From contig CAWGCS010000001.1 of NCBI GenBank assembly GCA_963821235.1, forward strand, positions 2,604,001 through 2,668,000: DNA of 64,000 nt. Direction: 5' to 3'. The notes beneath the pieces were generated by a model, which ran no database searches, had not been told where the DNA came from, and saw only the letters and a program-made list of their open reading frames with translations. Shown here in pieces: positions 1 through 8,135 of this stretch; the stretch's first letter is position 1, and the number at the start of each line of letters is the position of its first letter. The position numbers and the translations under genes were made by a program. The DNA is from CTSoil-043 sp963821235 (GTDB taxonomy: Bacteria > Chloroflexota > Limnocylindria > Limnocylindrales > CSP1-4).

Positions 1-1
1 G

Positions 2-3000
2 TCCGACGCCCGGGTCGCCCGCGACGGCCTGCGCTCGGCAGCGGCGGCGCCCATCCCCGGCGACCCGCGGCCGCTGGGCTCGCTCCAGGTGGCGAGCGCC
101 CTTCCCGGTGCCTTCGGCCCGCACGAGCTGGAGCTGCTGGGCGCCCTGGCGAATCAGGCCGCCTCGGCCATCGCGACGGCCCTCCGGGTGGCCGACCTGG
201 CCGCCTCGCGTGCTGAGCTCGCCAAGCGGGCCGAGGTGGAGCGCACCCTGCGCGAGATCTCGGCCCGCGTCTCAGCGTCGCACGACCTGGACGTCGTGGT
301 GGGCCTCGCCATCGAGGAGGCGACCCGCCTCGTCGGCGGCGACCTGGCCCGGGTCGACGTCTACGAGCCGGCCATCGGCCTCCTGCGTGGCGTGTACACC
401 TCCGACGCGGTCCAGCCGGCCGCGGAGCAATGGCCGGAAAGCGCCTGCGATCGCTCCGACCAGGGTCTCTCCGGCCAGGCCTACACGCGCGGCACGACGA
501 CCTGGACCGGCGACTACCTGGCGGACGACAGCTTCCCCCACGGCGAGGGCGCCGACTCGTACGTCCGGAACGTCGGGATCCGGTCCGGGATCAGCGCCCC
601 CCTCGTCGGCGAAGGCGGGCCGTTCGGCGCCCTCACTGTCCTCGCCGCCCGCCCCGACGCCTTCGGCCCGCAGGAGGCCGACCTGCTCGAGGCCATCGCC
701 GCCCAGGTGGCGATCAGCCTGGCCAACGCCCGCCTCATCGACGATCTGGATCGCTCCCGGACGGAGCTTGCCCGCAGCGCCGAGCGCGAGCGGACGCTCC
801 GCGAGATCGGCGGCCGCCTGGCCGCGGTCGGCCAGCCGGAGGAACTGCTGCGCCGGATCGTGGGCGAGGCACGCCGCCTCATCGGCGCCGATGGCTCCCG
901 GATCGACCTGCTCGACGAGTCCACGATGCGGCTCCGCTGGGCTCTCGCCGACGGAGCCACCGCGGACGCCGACGCCCGGCTCCTGCGCGAGGGCGGCCTC
1001 GAGATGGGAGAGGGCGTCGCCGGCCGCGCCGCAGCCGAGGGGCGCGCGGTGCGGACCGGCGACTACCTGGCCGACCCGAGCATCCGGCCGGGCACGGGGT
1101 CGGCCCGCTTCATCGAGGAGACCGGGGTCCGCTCGGTCCTGTCCACGCCGCTCCCGGGCCTCGGCCGCCCCCTGGGCACCCTCTCCGTGCTGGCCTACCG
1201 GGCCGACGCCTTCAGCGAGGCCGACGCGGACCTGCTTGACGCCTTCGCCGCCCAGGCCTCCATCGCGATCATGAACAGCCGGCGCATGCAGGCCCTCGCC
1301 CGCGCCACCGAGGAGAACGCCCGGCGGGCCGCGACGGAGAAGGCCCTGCGCGAGATCGCGGGGCGGATCGGCGAGCTCCGCGACCCGGCGGAGATCGTCC
1401 AGCTCACCGTCGACGAAGCGGCGCGCCTGCTGGGCGCCGACGGGGCCCGCATCGACATCGCCGGCGGCGAGGGGCTCGCCCTGCGACGGCAGCTCGGCGA
1501 GATCGTGAGCCACGAGGACTTCCGCCTCGACTACGACGGCAGCGAGTGGGAGGACTCGCCGGGCATCTCGGGGACGGCCATCCTCCTGGGCCGCGCGCAC
1601 GGGACCGGCGACTACCTGGAGGACCGCTCCTTCGGGCGGCGTCCCGAGCAGGACGAGGGGATCCGCCGCCTGGGCGTCCATTCCGTGCTTGCCGCGCCGA
1701 TCCGGGGGCTGGAGGGCCCGATCGGAGCGCTCACCGTCCTCTCGCGGGCCCGGCACGCCTTCGACCTCGACGCGACGGCCACCCTGGAGGCGCTGGCCGG
1801 CCTGACCGCCGCCGCGCTCCGGAACGCCGTCCTCATCGAGCGGGTCACGGCGTCGGAGGAGCGCCTGCGCGACCTCCTGGCGACCTCGCCGGACCTGATC
1901 TGGGAAGCCGACGCGGCGGGCAACCTGACCTACATCGAGGGCCTGGCCAGGGAGATGCTGGGCATCCCCGCCCGCGAGCTGGTCGGCCGCCACTTCTCCG
2001 ACACCGTCTACCCCGACCCGGCGTCGCAGGCGGCGTCCTGGGAGCTCTGGGCCGCCTCGAAGCGGGAGCCGACCCGCATCCACACTGCCCGCTTCTCGCT
2101 GCGCCATGCCGACGGCAGCGAGGTCCCGATCGAGAACGTGGCCGTGCCGCGGGTCGTCGACGGCGTATTCGTCGGGTCGCGGGGCGCTGCCCGCGACATC
2201 CGCGAGCGGGCCCGCCTGGAGGCCGAGCTCCGGGAGTCCGAGGAGCGCTACCGCGACCTCGTCCAGACGTCCCCCGACGGCGTGTGGCAGGCCGACGCGG
2301 GGGGCACCTTCACCTTCTGGAGCGACACGGCCGCGCAGCTGACGGGCTTCGGCCCCGAGGCGATCCTGGGACGCCATTGGTCGGTGGTCGTGGGATCCCA
2401 CGCGACCGAGGCGGCCTTCGGCGCGTGGCAGCGGCTGGAGGACGGGAGCGGCTCCGCCATCCGGGTCCGCCTCGACCTCGTCCGTCGCACGGGGGAGGAC
2501 TTGCCGGCCGAGATCGCGGCCGTCCCGGTCATCCGCGACGGGCGGTTCGCCGGCGCCCACGGGTCGATCCGGGACCTCCGCGACCAGCTCCGCCTGGAGC
2601 GGGAGCTCCGCGACCAGGCCGGCGCCCTCGCCTCGTCGGAGGAGCGGGCCCACCTCGCCCGCGAGCTCCACGATTCAGTGACGCAGGCGCTCTTCTCGAT
2701 GGGCCTCATCACCCGCTCCGTCGAGGTCCTCCTCGAGCGGGACGCCGCGGCGGCCAGGGCCAAGCTGGGCGACCTGCGGGAGCTCCAGCGCGACGCCCTG
2801 GCCGAGATGCGCTCGCTCGTCTTCGAGCTGCGGCCCGGCAGCCTCGAACGCGAGGGGCTGGCCAACGCCCTGGGGACCCATGTGGCCGCGGTGGAGGGGC
2901 GCCTGGGCCTCCCGATCGTCCTCGACGTGGCGGACGTGCGCCTTCCCCTGCTCACCGAGGACGCGCTCTACCGGATCGCCCAGGAAGCCCTCCACAACAT

Positions 3001-3244
3001 CGTGAAGCACGCCCGGGCCGGGACCGTCCACATCGAGCTGACCCGGGACGGCGACGACGTCGCCCTGCGCATCGCCGACGACGGGATCGGCTTCGATCCC
3101 CTGGAGGTCCCCGACGGCCACCTCGGGCTGGCCGGCATGCGGTCGCGGGCGGAGCGCCTGGGCGGCCGGCTCGTCGTCCGGTCCGCTCCCGGCAAGGGCA
3201 CGGAGATCCAGGTGGCGATCCCGGTGACCGGAGGCGACGCCTGA
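2..3244 (+). CDS. Multi-GAF/PAS sensor histidine kinase, 5' end cut by window
   Basis: The reading frame is open from base 2, so the N-terminus lies outside the window. Domains in order: the end of a GAF domain (to about 220), three complete GAF domains (about 240-760, 780-1290, 1320-1840), two PAS domains (about 1850-2230 and 2240-2620), a HisKA_3 dimerisation helix and a HATPase_c domain. The phosphoacceptor His is in ARELHDSV at 2669-2671, and the ATP-binding N box (EALHNIVKHA) and G boxes (DDGIGF, GLAGM) are intact. The complete GAF domains share a TGDYL(A/E)D motif, pointing to internal duplication. No membrane segment is seen in this part, so sensing is probably cytoplasmic. HisKA_3 kinases normally phosphorylate NarL-type regulators, and one follows directly. 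The ligand cannot be read from the sequence. Confidence 0.93.
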   Translation, partial: SDARVARDGLRSAAAAPIPGDPRPLGSLQVASALPGAFGPHELELLGALANQAASAIATALRVADLAASRAELAKRAEVERTLREISARVSASHDLDVVVGLAIEEATRLVGGDLARVDVYEPAIGLLRGVYTSDAVQPAAEQWPESACDRSDQGLSGQAYTRGTTTWTGDYLADDSFPHGEGADSYVRNVGIRSGISAPLVGEGGPFGALTVLAARPDAFGPQEADLLEAIAAQVAISLANARLIDDLDRSRTELARSAERERTLREIGGRLAAVGQPEELLRRIVGEARRLIGADGSRIDLLDESTMRLRWALADGATADADARLLREGGLEMGEGVAGRAAAEGRAVRTGDYLADPSIRPGTGSARFIEETGVRSVLSTPLPGLGRPLGTLSVLAYRADAFSEADADLLDAFAAQASIAIMNSRRMQALARATEENARRAATEKALREIAGRIGELRDPAEIVQLTVDEAARLLGADGARIDIAGGEGLALRRQLGEIVSHEDFRLDYDGSEWEDSPGISGTAILLGRAHGTGDYLEDRSFGRRPEQDEGIRRLGVHSVLAAPIRGLEGPIGALTVLSRARHAFDLDATATLEALAGLTAAALRNAVLIERVTASEERLRDLLATSPDLIWEADAAGNLTYIEGLAREMLGIPARELVGRHFSDTVYPDPASQAASWELWAASKREPTRIHTARFSLRHADGSEVPIENVAVPRVVDGVFVGSRGAARDIRERARLEAELRESEERYRDLVQTSPDGVWQADAGGTFTFWSDTAAQLTGFGPEAILGRHWSVVVGSHATEAAFGAWQRLEDGSGSAIRVRLDLVRRTGEDLPAEIAAVPVIRDGRFAGAHGSIRDLRDQLRLERELRDQAGALASSEERAHLARELHDSVTQALFSMGLITRSVEVLLERDAAAARAKLGDLRELQRDALAEMRSLVFELRPGSLEREGLANALGTHVAAVEGRLGLPIVLDVADVRLPLLTEDALYRIAQEALHNIVKHARAGTVHIELTRDGDDVALRIADDGIGFDPLEVPDGHLGLAGMRSRAERLGGRLVVRSAPGKGTEIQVAIPVTGGDA

Positions 3245-3339
3245 CGGACGCCCGACCAGGGCGCAATGGTCATTTGTCTATCGGGCGACCCGGCGGGCGC
3301 CCGTTCCCGGGGCGACGAAGTGGGTGCCACGCTCGCGGC

Positions 3340-3810
3340 ATGACCAGCTCCCAGCCGGACGACGACCACGCCGCGCGGGATCCCCGCCCCCCGCTCCTCC
3401 GCCTCCTCGTCGTGGACGCCGACCGCCGGGTCCGCTCCAGCCTGGCCGGTCTCCTCGGGCTCGCCGACCAGGTGGAGGTCGTGGGCAGCGCCGGCCATGC
3501 CCGCGCCGCCCTGGACCTCTGCGAGGCCGACCGCCCGGACGCGGTCGTCGTCGACCCGCGCCTGCCGGAGCTGCCGGACGGGATCGCCTTCATCCGCGCC
3601 CTTCGCCTCGACCAGCCGGCCGTCAGGGTGATCGTGATCGCCTGGTCACCGGTCCTCGCCGCCGAGTTCGGCGACGATCCCGAGGTGACGGTCGTCGCGG
3701 CCGACGGCGGCGACCTGGCCGAGCGGATCGTGGACGTCCTGCGCGCGCCCGGCGGCGAAGATCGGGGCTCGGGGCCCGGCGCCGATGCTAGACTCGGGAC
3801 CACGGCGTGA
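3340..3810 (+). CDS. Stand-alone receiver-like domain protein, degenerate
   Basis: A 156-residue protein made of one response-regulator receiver fold with a short Asp-rich N-terminus. The acidic pair (D26, D28 in VVDADR) and the candidate phosphoacceptor D72 (VVVDPRLP) are present. The switch Thr/Ser after beta-4 is not at its usual place (VIVIAWS), and the conserved Lys of beta-5 is missing (VTVVAADGGD). No output domain follows. It lies 95 nt after the kinase gene, and its TGA overlaps an upstream GTG of the next regulator frame. It could be a phosphate sink, a connector between kinase and regulator, or a receiver that works without phosphorylation. The family is clear; the role is inferred. 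Confidence 0.8.
   Translation: MTSSQPDDDHAARDPRPPLLRLLVVDADRRVRSSLAGLLGLADQVEVVGSAGHARAALDLCEADRPDAVVVDPRLPELPDGIAFIRALRLDQPAVRVIVIAWSPVLAAEFGDDPEVTVVAADGGDLAERIVDVLRAPGGEDRGSGPGADARLGTTA
3789..3794 (+). promoter_or_regulatory. Candidate -10 box (TAGACT) for the NarL-type regulator
   Basis: TAGACT fits the TAnnnT form of other -10 boxes in this window and lies about 70 nt before the regulator start, inside the end of the receiver gene. No clear -35 is seen, so this is weak. Confidence 0.25.
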
Positions 3811-3866
3811 GACCGGCCGCGAGTCCCCGCGCAGACCGGCCGGCCGTGCTCGAAGGAGCCACGAGC

Positions 3867-4514
3867 GTGTCCGAGACGCCCATCCGCGTCCTCATCGTCG
3901 ACGACCACCAGGTGGTGCGCGCCGGCCTCCGCGTCTTCCTCGACCTGCTGGACGACATCGAGGTCGTCGGCGAGGCGTCCGATGGGAGCGAGGGCCTGGC
4001 CGTCGCCCGCCGGCTGCTCCCTGACGTCGTGCTCATGGACCTCCTCATGCCCCGCATGGACGGGATCACCGCGATCGGCCGCATCCGCGAGGAGCTGCCC
4101 GACGTGGAGGTCGTGGCCATGACCAGCTTCATCGAGGAGGAGAAGGTGACGGCGGCCCTCGAGGCCGGCGCCGCCGGCTACCTCCTCAAGGATGCCGAGG
4201 CCGACGAGGTCGCCTCTGCCATCCGCGACGCCCACGACGGCAACGTCCACCTCGATCCCGCCGTCGCCAGGCTCCTGGCCCAGCGGCTCCGCCGCCGGCC
4301 CGCCGAGGAGGCGGCCGCGGAGCCCCTCACAGAGCGGGAGAAGGACGTCCTGCGGCTGCTCGGCAAGGGCCGCAGCAACAAGGAGATCGCGGCCGAGCTC
4401 TTCATCACCGAGCGGACGGCGCGGACGTACGTCTCCAACATCCTCGGCAAGCTGGGCCTCGCCTCGCGCACCCAGGCGGCCCTCTGGGCGGTGGAGCACC
4501 GACTGGTCGACTGA
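3867..4514 (+). CDS. NarL/FixJ-family response regulator
   Basis: A 215-residue two-domain regulator. The receiver has D12-D13, phosphoacceptor D58 (VLMDLLMP), the switch Thr (AMTSF) and the beta-5 Lys (GYLLKD), so it should be phosphorylatable. A LuxR-type helix-turn-helix follows (LTEREKDVLRLL, SNKEIAAELFI, ARTYVSNILGKLG). I chose the GTG at 3867 because GAAGGAG at 3852-3858 is a good ribosome site at correct spacing; a GTG at 3807 in the same frame would overlap the previous stop but has no such site. It is the likely partner of the upstream HisKA_3 kinase. Target genes are unknown. Confidence 0.95.
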   Translation: MSETPIRVLIVDDHQVVRAGLRVFLDLLDDIEVVGEASDGSEGLAVARRLLPDVVLMDLLMPRMDGITAIGRIREELPDVEVVAMTSFIEEEKVTAALEAGAAGYLLKDAEADEVASAIRDAHDGNVHLDPAVARLLAQRLRRRPAEEAAAEPLTEREKDVLRLLGKGRSNKEIAAELFITERTARTYVSNILGKLGLASRTQAALWAVEHRLVD

Positions 4515-4516
4515 GC

Positions 4517-4537
4517 CGGCGGGATTCCGGCCCGCCG
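4517..4537 (+). terminator. Hairpin just after the response regulator
   Basis: A 7-bp stem CGGCGGG/CCCGCCG with a 7-nt loop starts 3 nt after the stop codon. No T-tract follows, so it may only stabilise the mRNA end or assist termination. Confidence 0.4.
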
Positions 4538-4719
4538 CCCGATGCTCACCGCCATGGACGGGCGACGATGCCGCCATCGCCCTCCGACGATCCCCGGTCG
4601 CGAACCTCCGGCCGCCGCGGGGCGCGACGGCCGCCCACCGATCGCGGCGGCGGCCGATGGCATCGTTCCTCCTGCGACCCGGGCCGCTCCTCCACCGCCC
4701 GGGAGAAAGGAGTGGCGCG

Positions 4720-4881
4720 ATGAACTGGTCCCAGGCGCTCGTCCCCGACCACCGCCACGCCGCCCTCGTCGCCGAGGCCGCCGACCGGCGCCTCGCCGGG
4801 ACGGATCCGAAGGCGGTCGGGCGGACGACGGCCGCGCGATCGCGGCTCCTCATTCCCTGGCGGCCCGCCCCGGCCCGCTGA
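4720..4881 (+). CDS. Possible small protein, 53 aa
   Basis: An ATG at 4720 is preceded by GAAAGGAG at correct spacing and opens a 53-codon frame ending 10 nt before a strong hairpin. The N-terminal half is helical and charged (about residues 8-27, rich in Ala, Arg, His and Asp); the end is Arg/Pro-rich. I recognise no family. The ribosome site and the terminator directly after it argue for a real gene; the high GC content, which favours chance frames, argues against. The stretch 4538-4719 before it holds nothing else I can support. Confidence 0.4.
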   Translation: MNWSQALVPDHRHAALVAEAADRRLAGTDPKAVGRTTAARSRLLIPWRPAPAR

Positions 4882-4890
4882 CCGGGTTCT

Positions 4891-4917
4891 GCGGAGGGGG
4901 AGCGCCTCCCCCTCCGC
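4891..4917. terminator. Strong bidirectional hairpin between convergent genes
   Basis: A perfect 12-bp stem (4891-4902 with 4906-4917, GCGGAGGGGGAG arm) closes a 3-nt loop. It lies between the plus-strand small frame and the minus-strand EAL gene, which ends 10 nt away, so it can serve both transcripts. Confidence 0.7.
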
Positions 4918-4926
4918 GCCGTCGCC

Positions 4927-7884
4927 TCAGGCCGCGCGGCGGCGCGAACGATCCCCCGGCGCCGGCGCCGGACGGCCCAGCAGGAAGCCCTGCCCCAGCG
5001 GCACCCCCAGGCGGGCGATCGTCGAAGCCTCGGCGTCCGTCTCGATCCCCTCGGCCACCAGGAGCGTGGTGGTCTCCGCGGCGAAGTGGACCATCCCCGC
5101 GACGAGCGCCTGGCGCGCGGGGTCGTCCTCGATCCCCCTCACCAGCCCGATGTCGAGCTTCACGAACCGGGGCCGCAGCTCCAGCACGTGGCGGAGGCTG
5201 GCGTAGCCGGCGCCGGCATCGTCAACGGCCAGGCTGACGCCGGGACCGAGCCCCACGATCGCCCGCCGGAGGGCCGGGTAGTCGTCGATCGCGACGTGCT
5301 CGGTGAGCTCGATCACGATCGGCCGTCCCGCCGCCCCCAGGACCCGTGCGAGCTCGCCCGAGAGGACCACCGTCGGAGACGTGTTGAGGCTGAGCCAGGC
5401 CTCGTCGGGGAGGGAGACGGACGCCTCCAGGGCCGCTCGCGCGCAGGCCATCTCCAGCGCCCCGCCCAGGCCGACGGCCGCCGCCTCCGCGAAGCGGAGG
5501 TCGGGACGGGTCCCGTCGGCGAAGCGGGTCAGGGCCTCGTAGCCGACCACGCGACGGCTGGCGATCTCGTGCACGGGCTGGAACAGCGGCCGGTAGGCCC
5601 GCTCGTCGAGCACCCGCTGGATGGCGGAGCGCGCCTGCTCCACGTCGTCGCGAGCGGCCAGCGGCGGTCCCAGGAGCGGGGCCACGAAGGTCGCGATCTC
5701 GCTGAGGGCTCGCTCGCGGCGGGCGACCCAGGCGCTGGGATCGGCAGGGCGGCCCATCGCGATCAGGAGGGCGAACGGGGCCCCGCCGCCGCCGATCGGG
5801 CAGCCGACGACGGCCGACCCGGCCGTCTCGCCCAGCCTGAAGCGCGGGTCGAACTGGCTTTCGTCGATCCGGATGGAACCTGACAGCCCCTCCGCGATCC
5901 TCTCCCGCAGGAACGTCGCGAGGCCCGAATCGACCGGCTCGCCGACGGCGATCGCGAGCCGCGCCGGCATCGTGCTGGCCAGCGGCACGACCTCCGTCCC
6001 GATGCTCCGGACGTGGTAGACGATCGCCCCGTCGACGTCGCCGAGGGCGGCGACGGCCTCGCAGACCGAGCGGGCCGTCTCCTCGGGCGTCGCGCCGGGG
6101 CTCATCCGGGCGATCGCCTCGCGAACCGCCGCCCGGTCGCGCAGCTCGGCCTGTAGCCCCGCTTCCAGCTCTCGCTCGGTGGAGAGGTCGCGCTTCACCG
6201 CGACGTAGGCGACGGTGGCCCCCGCCGCGTCGCGGACCGGCGAGATCGTGGCCTCCTCCTCGTAGAGGAGCCCGTCCTTGCGGCGGTTGACCAGCAGGCC
6301 GCGCCACGGCCGGCCGGCGGCGAGCTCGCGCCACATCCGCCGGTAGAACGCCGCGTCCTGGACCCCGCTCTTGAGGATCCGCGGGTTGCGACCGAGGAGC
6401 TCGTCGCGGGCATAGCCGGTGACGCGCTCGAAGGCCGGGTTGACGTACTCGATCGTGCCGTCGGGGGTGGTCATCACGACCGCCTCCTGGGCCTGGTCGA
6501 TGGCCCGGGAGAGCTTCGCCCGCTCGACCTCGACGCGGCGCTGCTCGGTGAGGTCCTCCCAGAGGGCGACCATGCCGATGATCACGCCGGTGTGGTCCCG
6601 CACGGCCGCCGAGAAGAGGCGGCACTCGAGCAGCCGGCCGTCGCGAGTGAGCAGCGGATAGACGTCGCCGACGATCAGCTCGCCGGCGGCCAGGCGCCGC
6701 CGGCGATCGTCGAAGGTCGCCAGGCCAGACGGTGGGATCAGCGGGTTGAACCTGCCGAGCACCTCGTCGGCGCGCCATCCGAAGAGGCGCTCCGCGGCGG
6801 GGTTGAAGGCGACGAAGCGGCCCTCGAGATCGATGGCCGTGATCGGCAGAGGGCTGGCGTCCAGGATGATCCCCAGGCGCTCCTCGGCGATCCGCCGCGC
6901 CCGGTGCTCGGTCTCGTCGGTGGCGACGATGACGAAGCCGCTGATCGCGCCGTCCGCCCCCCGGATGGCGTCGCCGGTGATCGCTACGGGGGCGTGCGTG
7001 CCGTCCACGCGGGCGACGGTGACCTGGACGTCGAACGGTGCGCCGGAACGTAGGGCCTCGACGAGCTCCGCCCATCCTTCGGGCAGGAGGAGGTGGGCCA
7101 GGTCGAGCGTCGCGGACGAGGCGACCCCGGCCGGCGCCCGGCCGCCCAGGACGGCCGCAGCCGGGTTGACGTGGACGACGGGGAATCCCTCGGCCTCCGG
7201 ACCCAGCAGGGCGATCCCGACCGGCGACGCCTCGACGGCGCGCTCCAGGGCCCGCAGGCGCTCTTCCACGGCCCGCGCCGCGGTCACGTCCCGGGCCACG
7301 CCGACGACCTCCACCGGCCGTCCATCTACGTCGCGGACAAGGGCCACGCGCTGCTCTGTCCAGATCACCTCGCCGTCGCGGCGCACCCAGCGGATCGAGA
7401 GCGAGTCGTCCGCGGACCGGCTGCCCTCGACGACCTCACCGAGGATGCGCCGGTCGTCCGGGTGGACGAGCGACCGTCCGATCTCGACGTCGGCCAGGAT
7501 CTCGGACGGCGTGTAGCCGGTCAGCGCCTCGGCGGCCGGGTTCAGGTACTCCCAGCCCGGCGTGGGATTCAGGCGATAGCGGTAGATGAGGTCCGGCGAG
7601 CGGTCGGCCACCAGCCGGTAGCGCGCCTCGCTGACCTCCAGGCGACGTCGCTCCTGGGCGATCCGCAGGTCCCGGGATCGCAGGAGCATCGCCAGGACGG
7701 CGCCGGTGACTCCGACGAAGGCCAGGCCCTTGGCGATCGAGGCGACGGCCAGCGAGTCCGGCCCGATCAGCACGACGTCGCTGGCCAGGATCCACGTCGT
7801 GGCGACGGCGACGTAGCCGAGCACGATCCACAACGAGGGGCGCCGGGACGACGTCGGGCGCTGCCCTCGCACCGGGTCGCTCAC
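4927..7884 (-). CDS. Membrane-anchored multi-PAS EAL c-di-GMP phosphodiesterase
   Basis: A 985-residue protein. Two N-terminal membrane segments (about residues 17-38 and 50-70) are followed by four PAS domains (about 85-205, 210-335, 340-455, 460-580), a GAF-like region (about 590-735) and a C-terminal EAL domain (about 745-970). EAL catalytic features are complete: YEALTRF, LSLNTSP, IELTEH, VDDAGAGYASL, FVKLD, AEGIET and GQGFLLG, so c-di-GMP hydrolysis to pGpG is expected. No GGDEF domain is present. The start is GTG, with AAAGGGG about 10 nt before it. It lies downstream of ppdK but is separated from it by a hairpin, and it has its own candidate -10 box. It probably lowers c-di-GMP in response to redox, light or ligand signals read by the PAS domains; the signal is not known. 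Confidence 0.93.
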   Translation of the reverse strand: MSDPVRGQRPTSSRRPSLWIVLGYVAVATTWILASDVVLIGPDSLAVASIAKGLAFVGVTGAVLAMLLRSRDLRIAQERRRLEVSEARYRLVADRSPDLIYRYRLNPTPGWEYLNPAAEALTGYTPSEILADVEIGRSLVHPDDRRILGEVVEGSRSADDSLSIRWVRRDGEVIWTEQRVALVRDVDGRPVEVVGVARDVTAARAVEERLRALERAVEASPVGIALLGPEAEGFPVVHVNPAAAVLGGRAPAGVASSATLDLAHLLLPEGWAELVEALRSGAPFDVQVTVARVDGTHAPVAITGDAIRGADGAISGFVIVATDETEHRARRIAEERLGIILDASPLPITAIDLEGRFVAFNPAAERLFGWRADEVLGRFNPLIPPSGLATFDDRRRRLAAGELIVGDVYPLLTRDGRLLECRLFSAAVRDHTGVIIGMVALWEDLTEQRRVEVERAKLSRAIDQAQEAVVMTTPDGTIEYVNPAFERVTGYARDELLGRNPRILKSGVQDAAFYRRMWRELAAGRPWRGLLVNRRKDGLLYEEEATISPVRDAAGATVAYVAVKRDLSTERELEAGLQAELRDRAAVREAIARMSPGATPEETARSVCEAVAALGDVDGAIVYHVRSIGTEVVPLASTMPARLAIAVGEPVDSGLATFLRERIAEGLSGSIRIDESQFDPRFRLGETAGSAVVGCPIGGGGAPFALLIAMGRPADPSAWVARRERALSEIATFVAPLLGPPLAARDDVEQARSAIQRVLDERAYRPLFQPVHEIASRRVVGYEALTRFADGTRPDLRFAEAAAVGLGGALEMACARAALEASVSLPDEAWLSLNTSPTVVLSGELARVLGAAGRPIVIELTEHVAIDDYPALRRAIVGLGPGVSLAVDDAGAGYASLRHVLELRPRFVKLDIGLVRGIEDDPARQALVAGMVHFAAETTTLLVAEGIETDAEASTIARLGVPLGQGFLLGRPAPAPGDRSRRRAA

Positions 7885-7957
7885 TACGCGTCGCCCCTTT
7901 CGCGCGCCCCGGGCGGACGTGAGCTCGCCATGGGGCGCGACGGCGGGCTCGCCGGGA

Positions 7958-7963
7958 ATGCTA
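7958..7963 (-). promoter_or_regulatory. Candidate -10 box (TAGCAT) for the EAL gene
   Basis: On the minus strand TAGCAT lies about 74 nt before the GTG start. It fits the TAnnnT pattern of the window, but no convincing -35 was found. Confidence 0.25.
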
Positions 7964-8069
7964 CGCCCATGCGCAACCGTGCGAATCGTGCCGCCCAGCT
8001 CGCCCCGATCGGCCGGCCCGTGGGCTGCCGCCCGGGGCCCCGGGCGCGGCGCCGGCCAGATGGGAATCG

Positions 8070-8097
8070 GCGAGGGTCCCGGGCCGGGGACCCTCGC
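8070..8097 (-). terminator. Hairpin terminator after ppdK
   Basis: A perfect 11-bp inverted repeat (GCGAGGGTCCC arm, 6-nt loop) lies 39 nt after the ppdK stop and before the EAL gene. No T-run follows; the stem is very stable. Confidence 0.6.
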
Positions 8098-8135
8098 GTG
8101 CTGGTGCGTGGCGTGGCGCCGCCGGGCGCCCCTGG

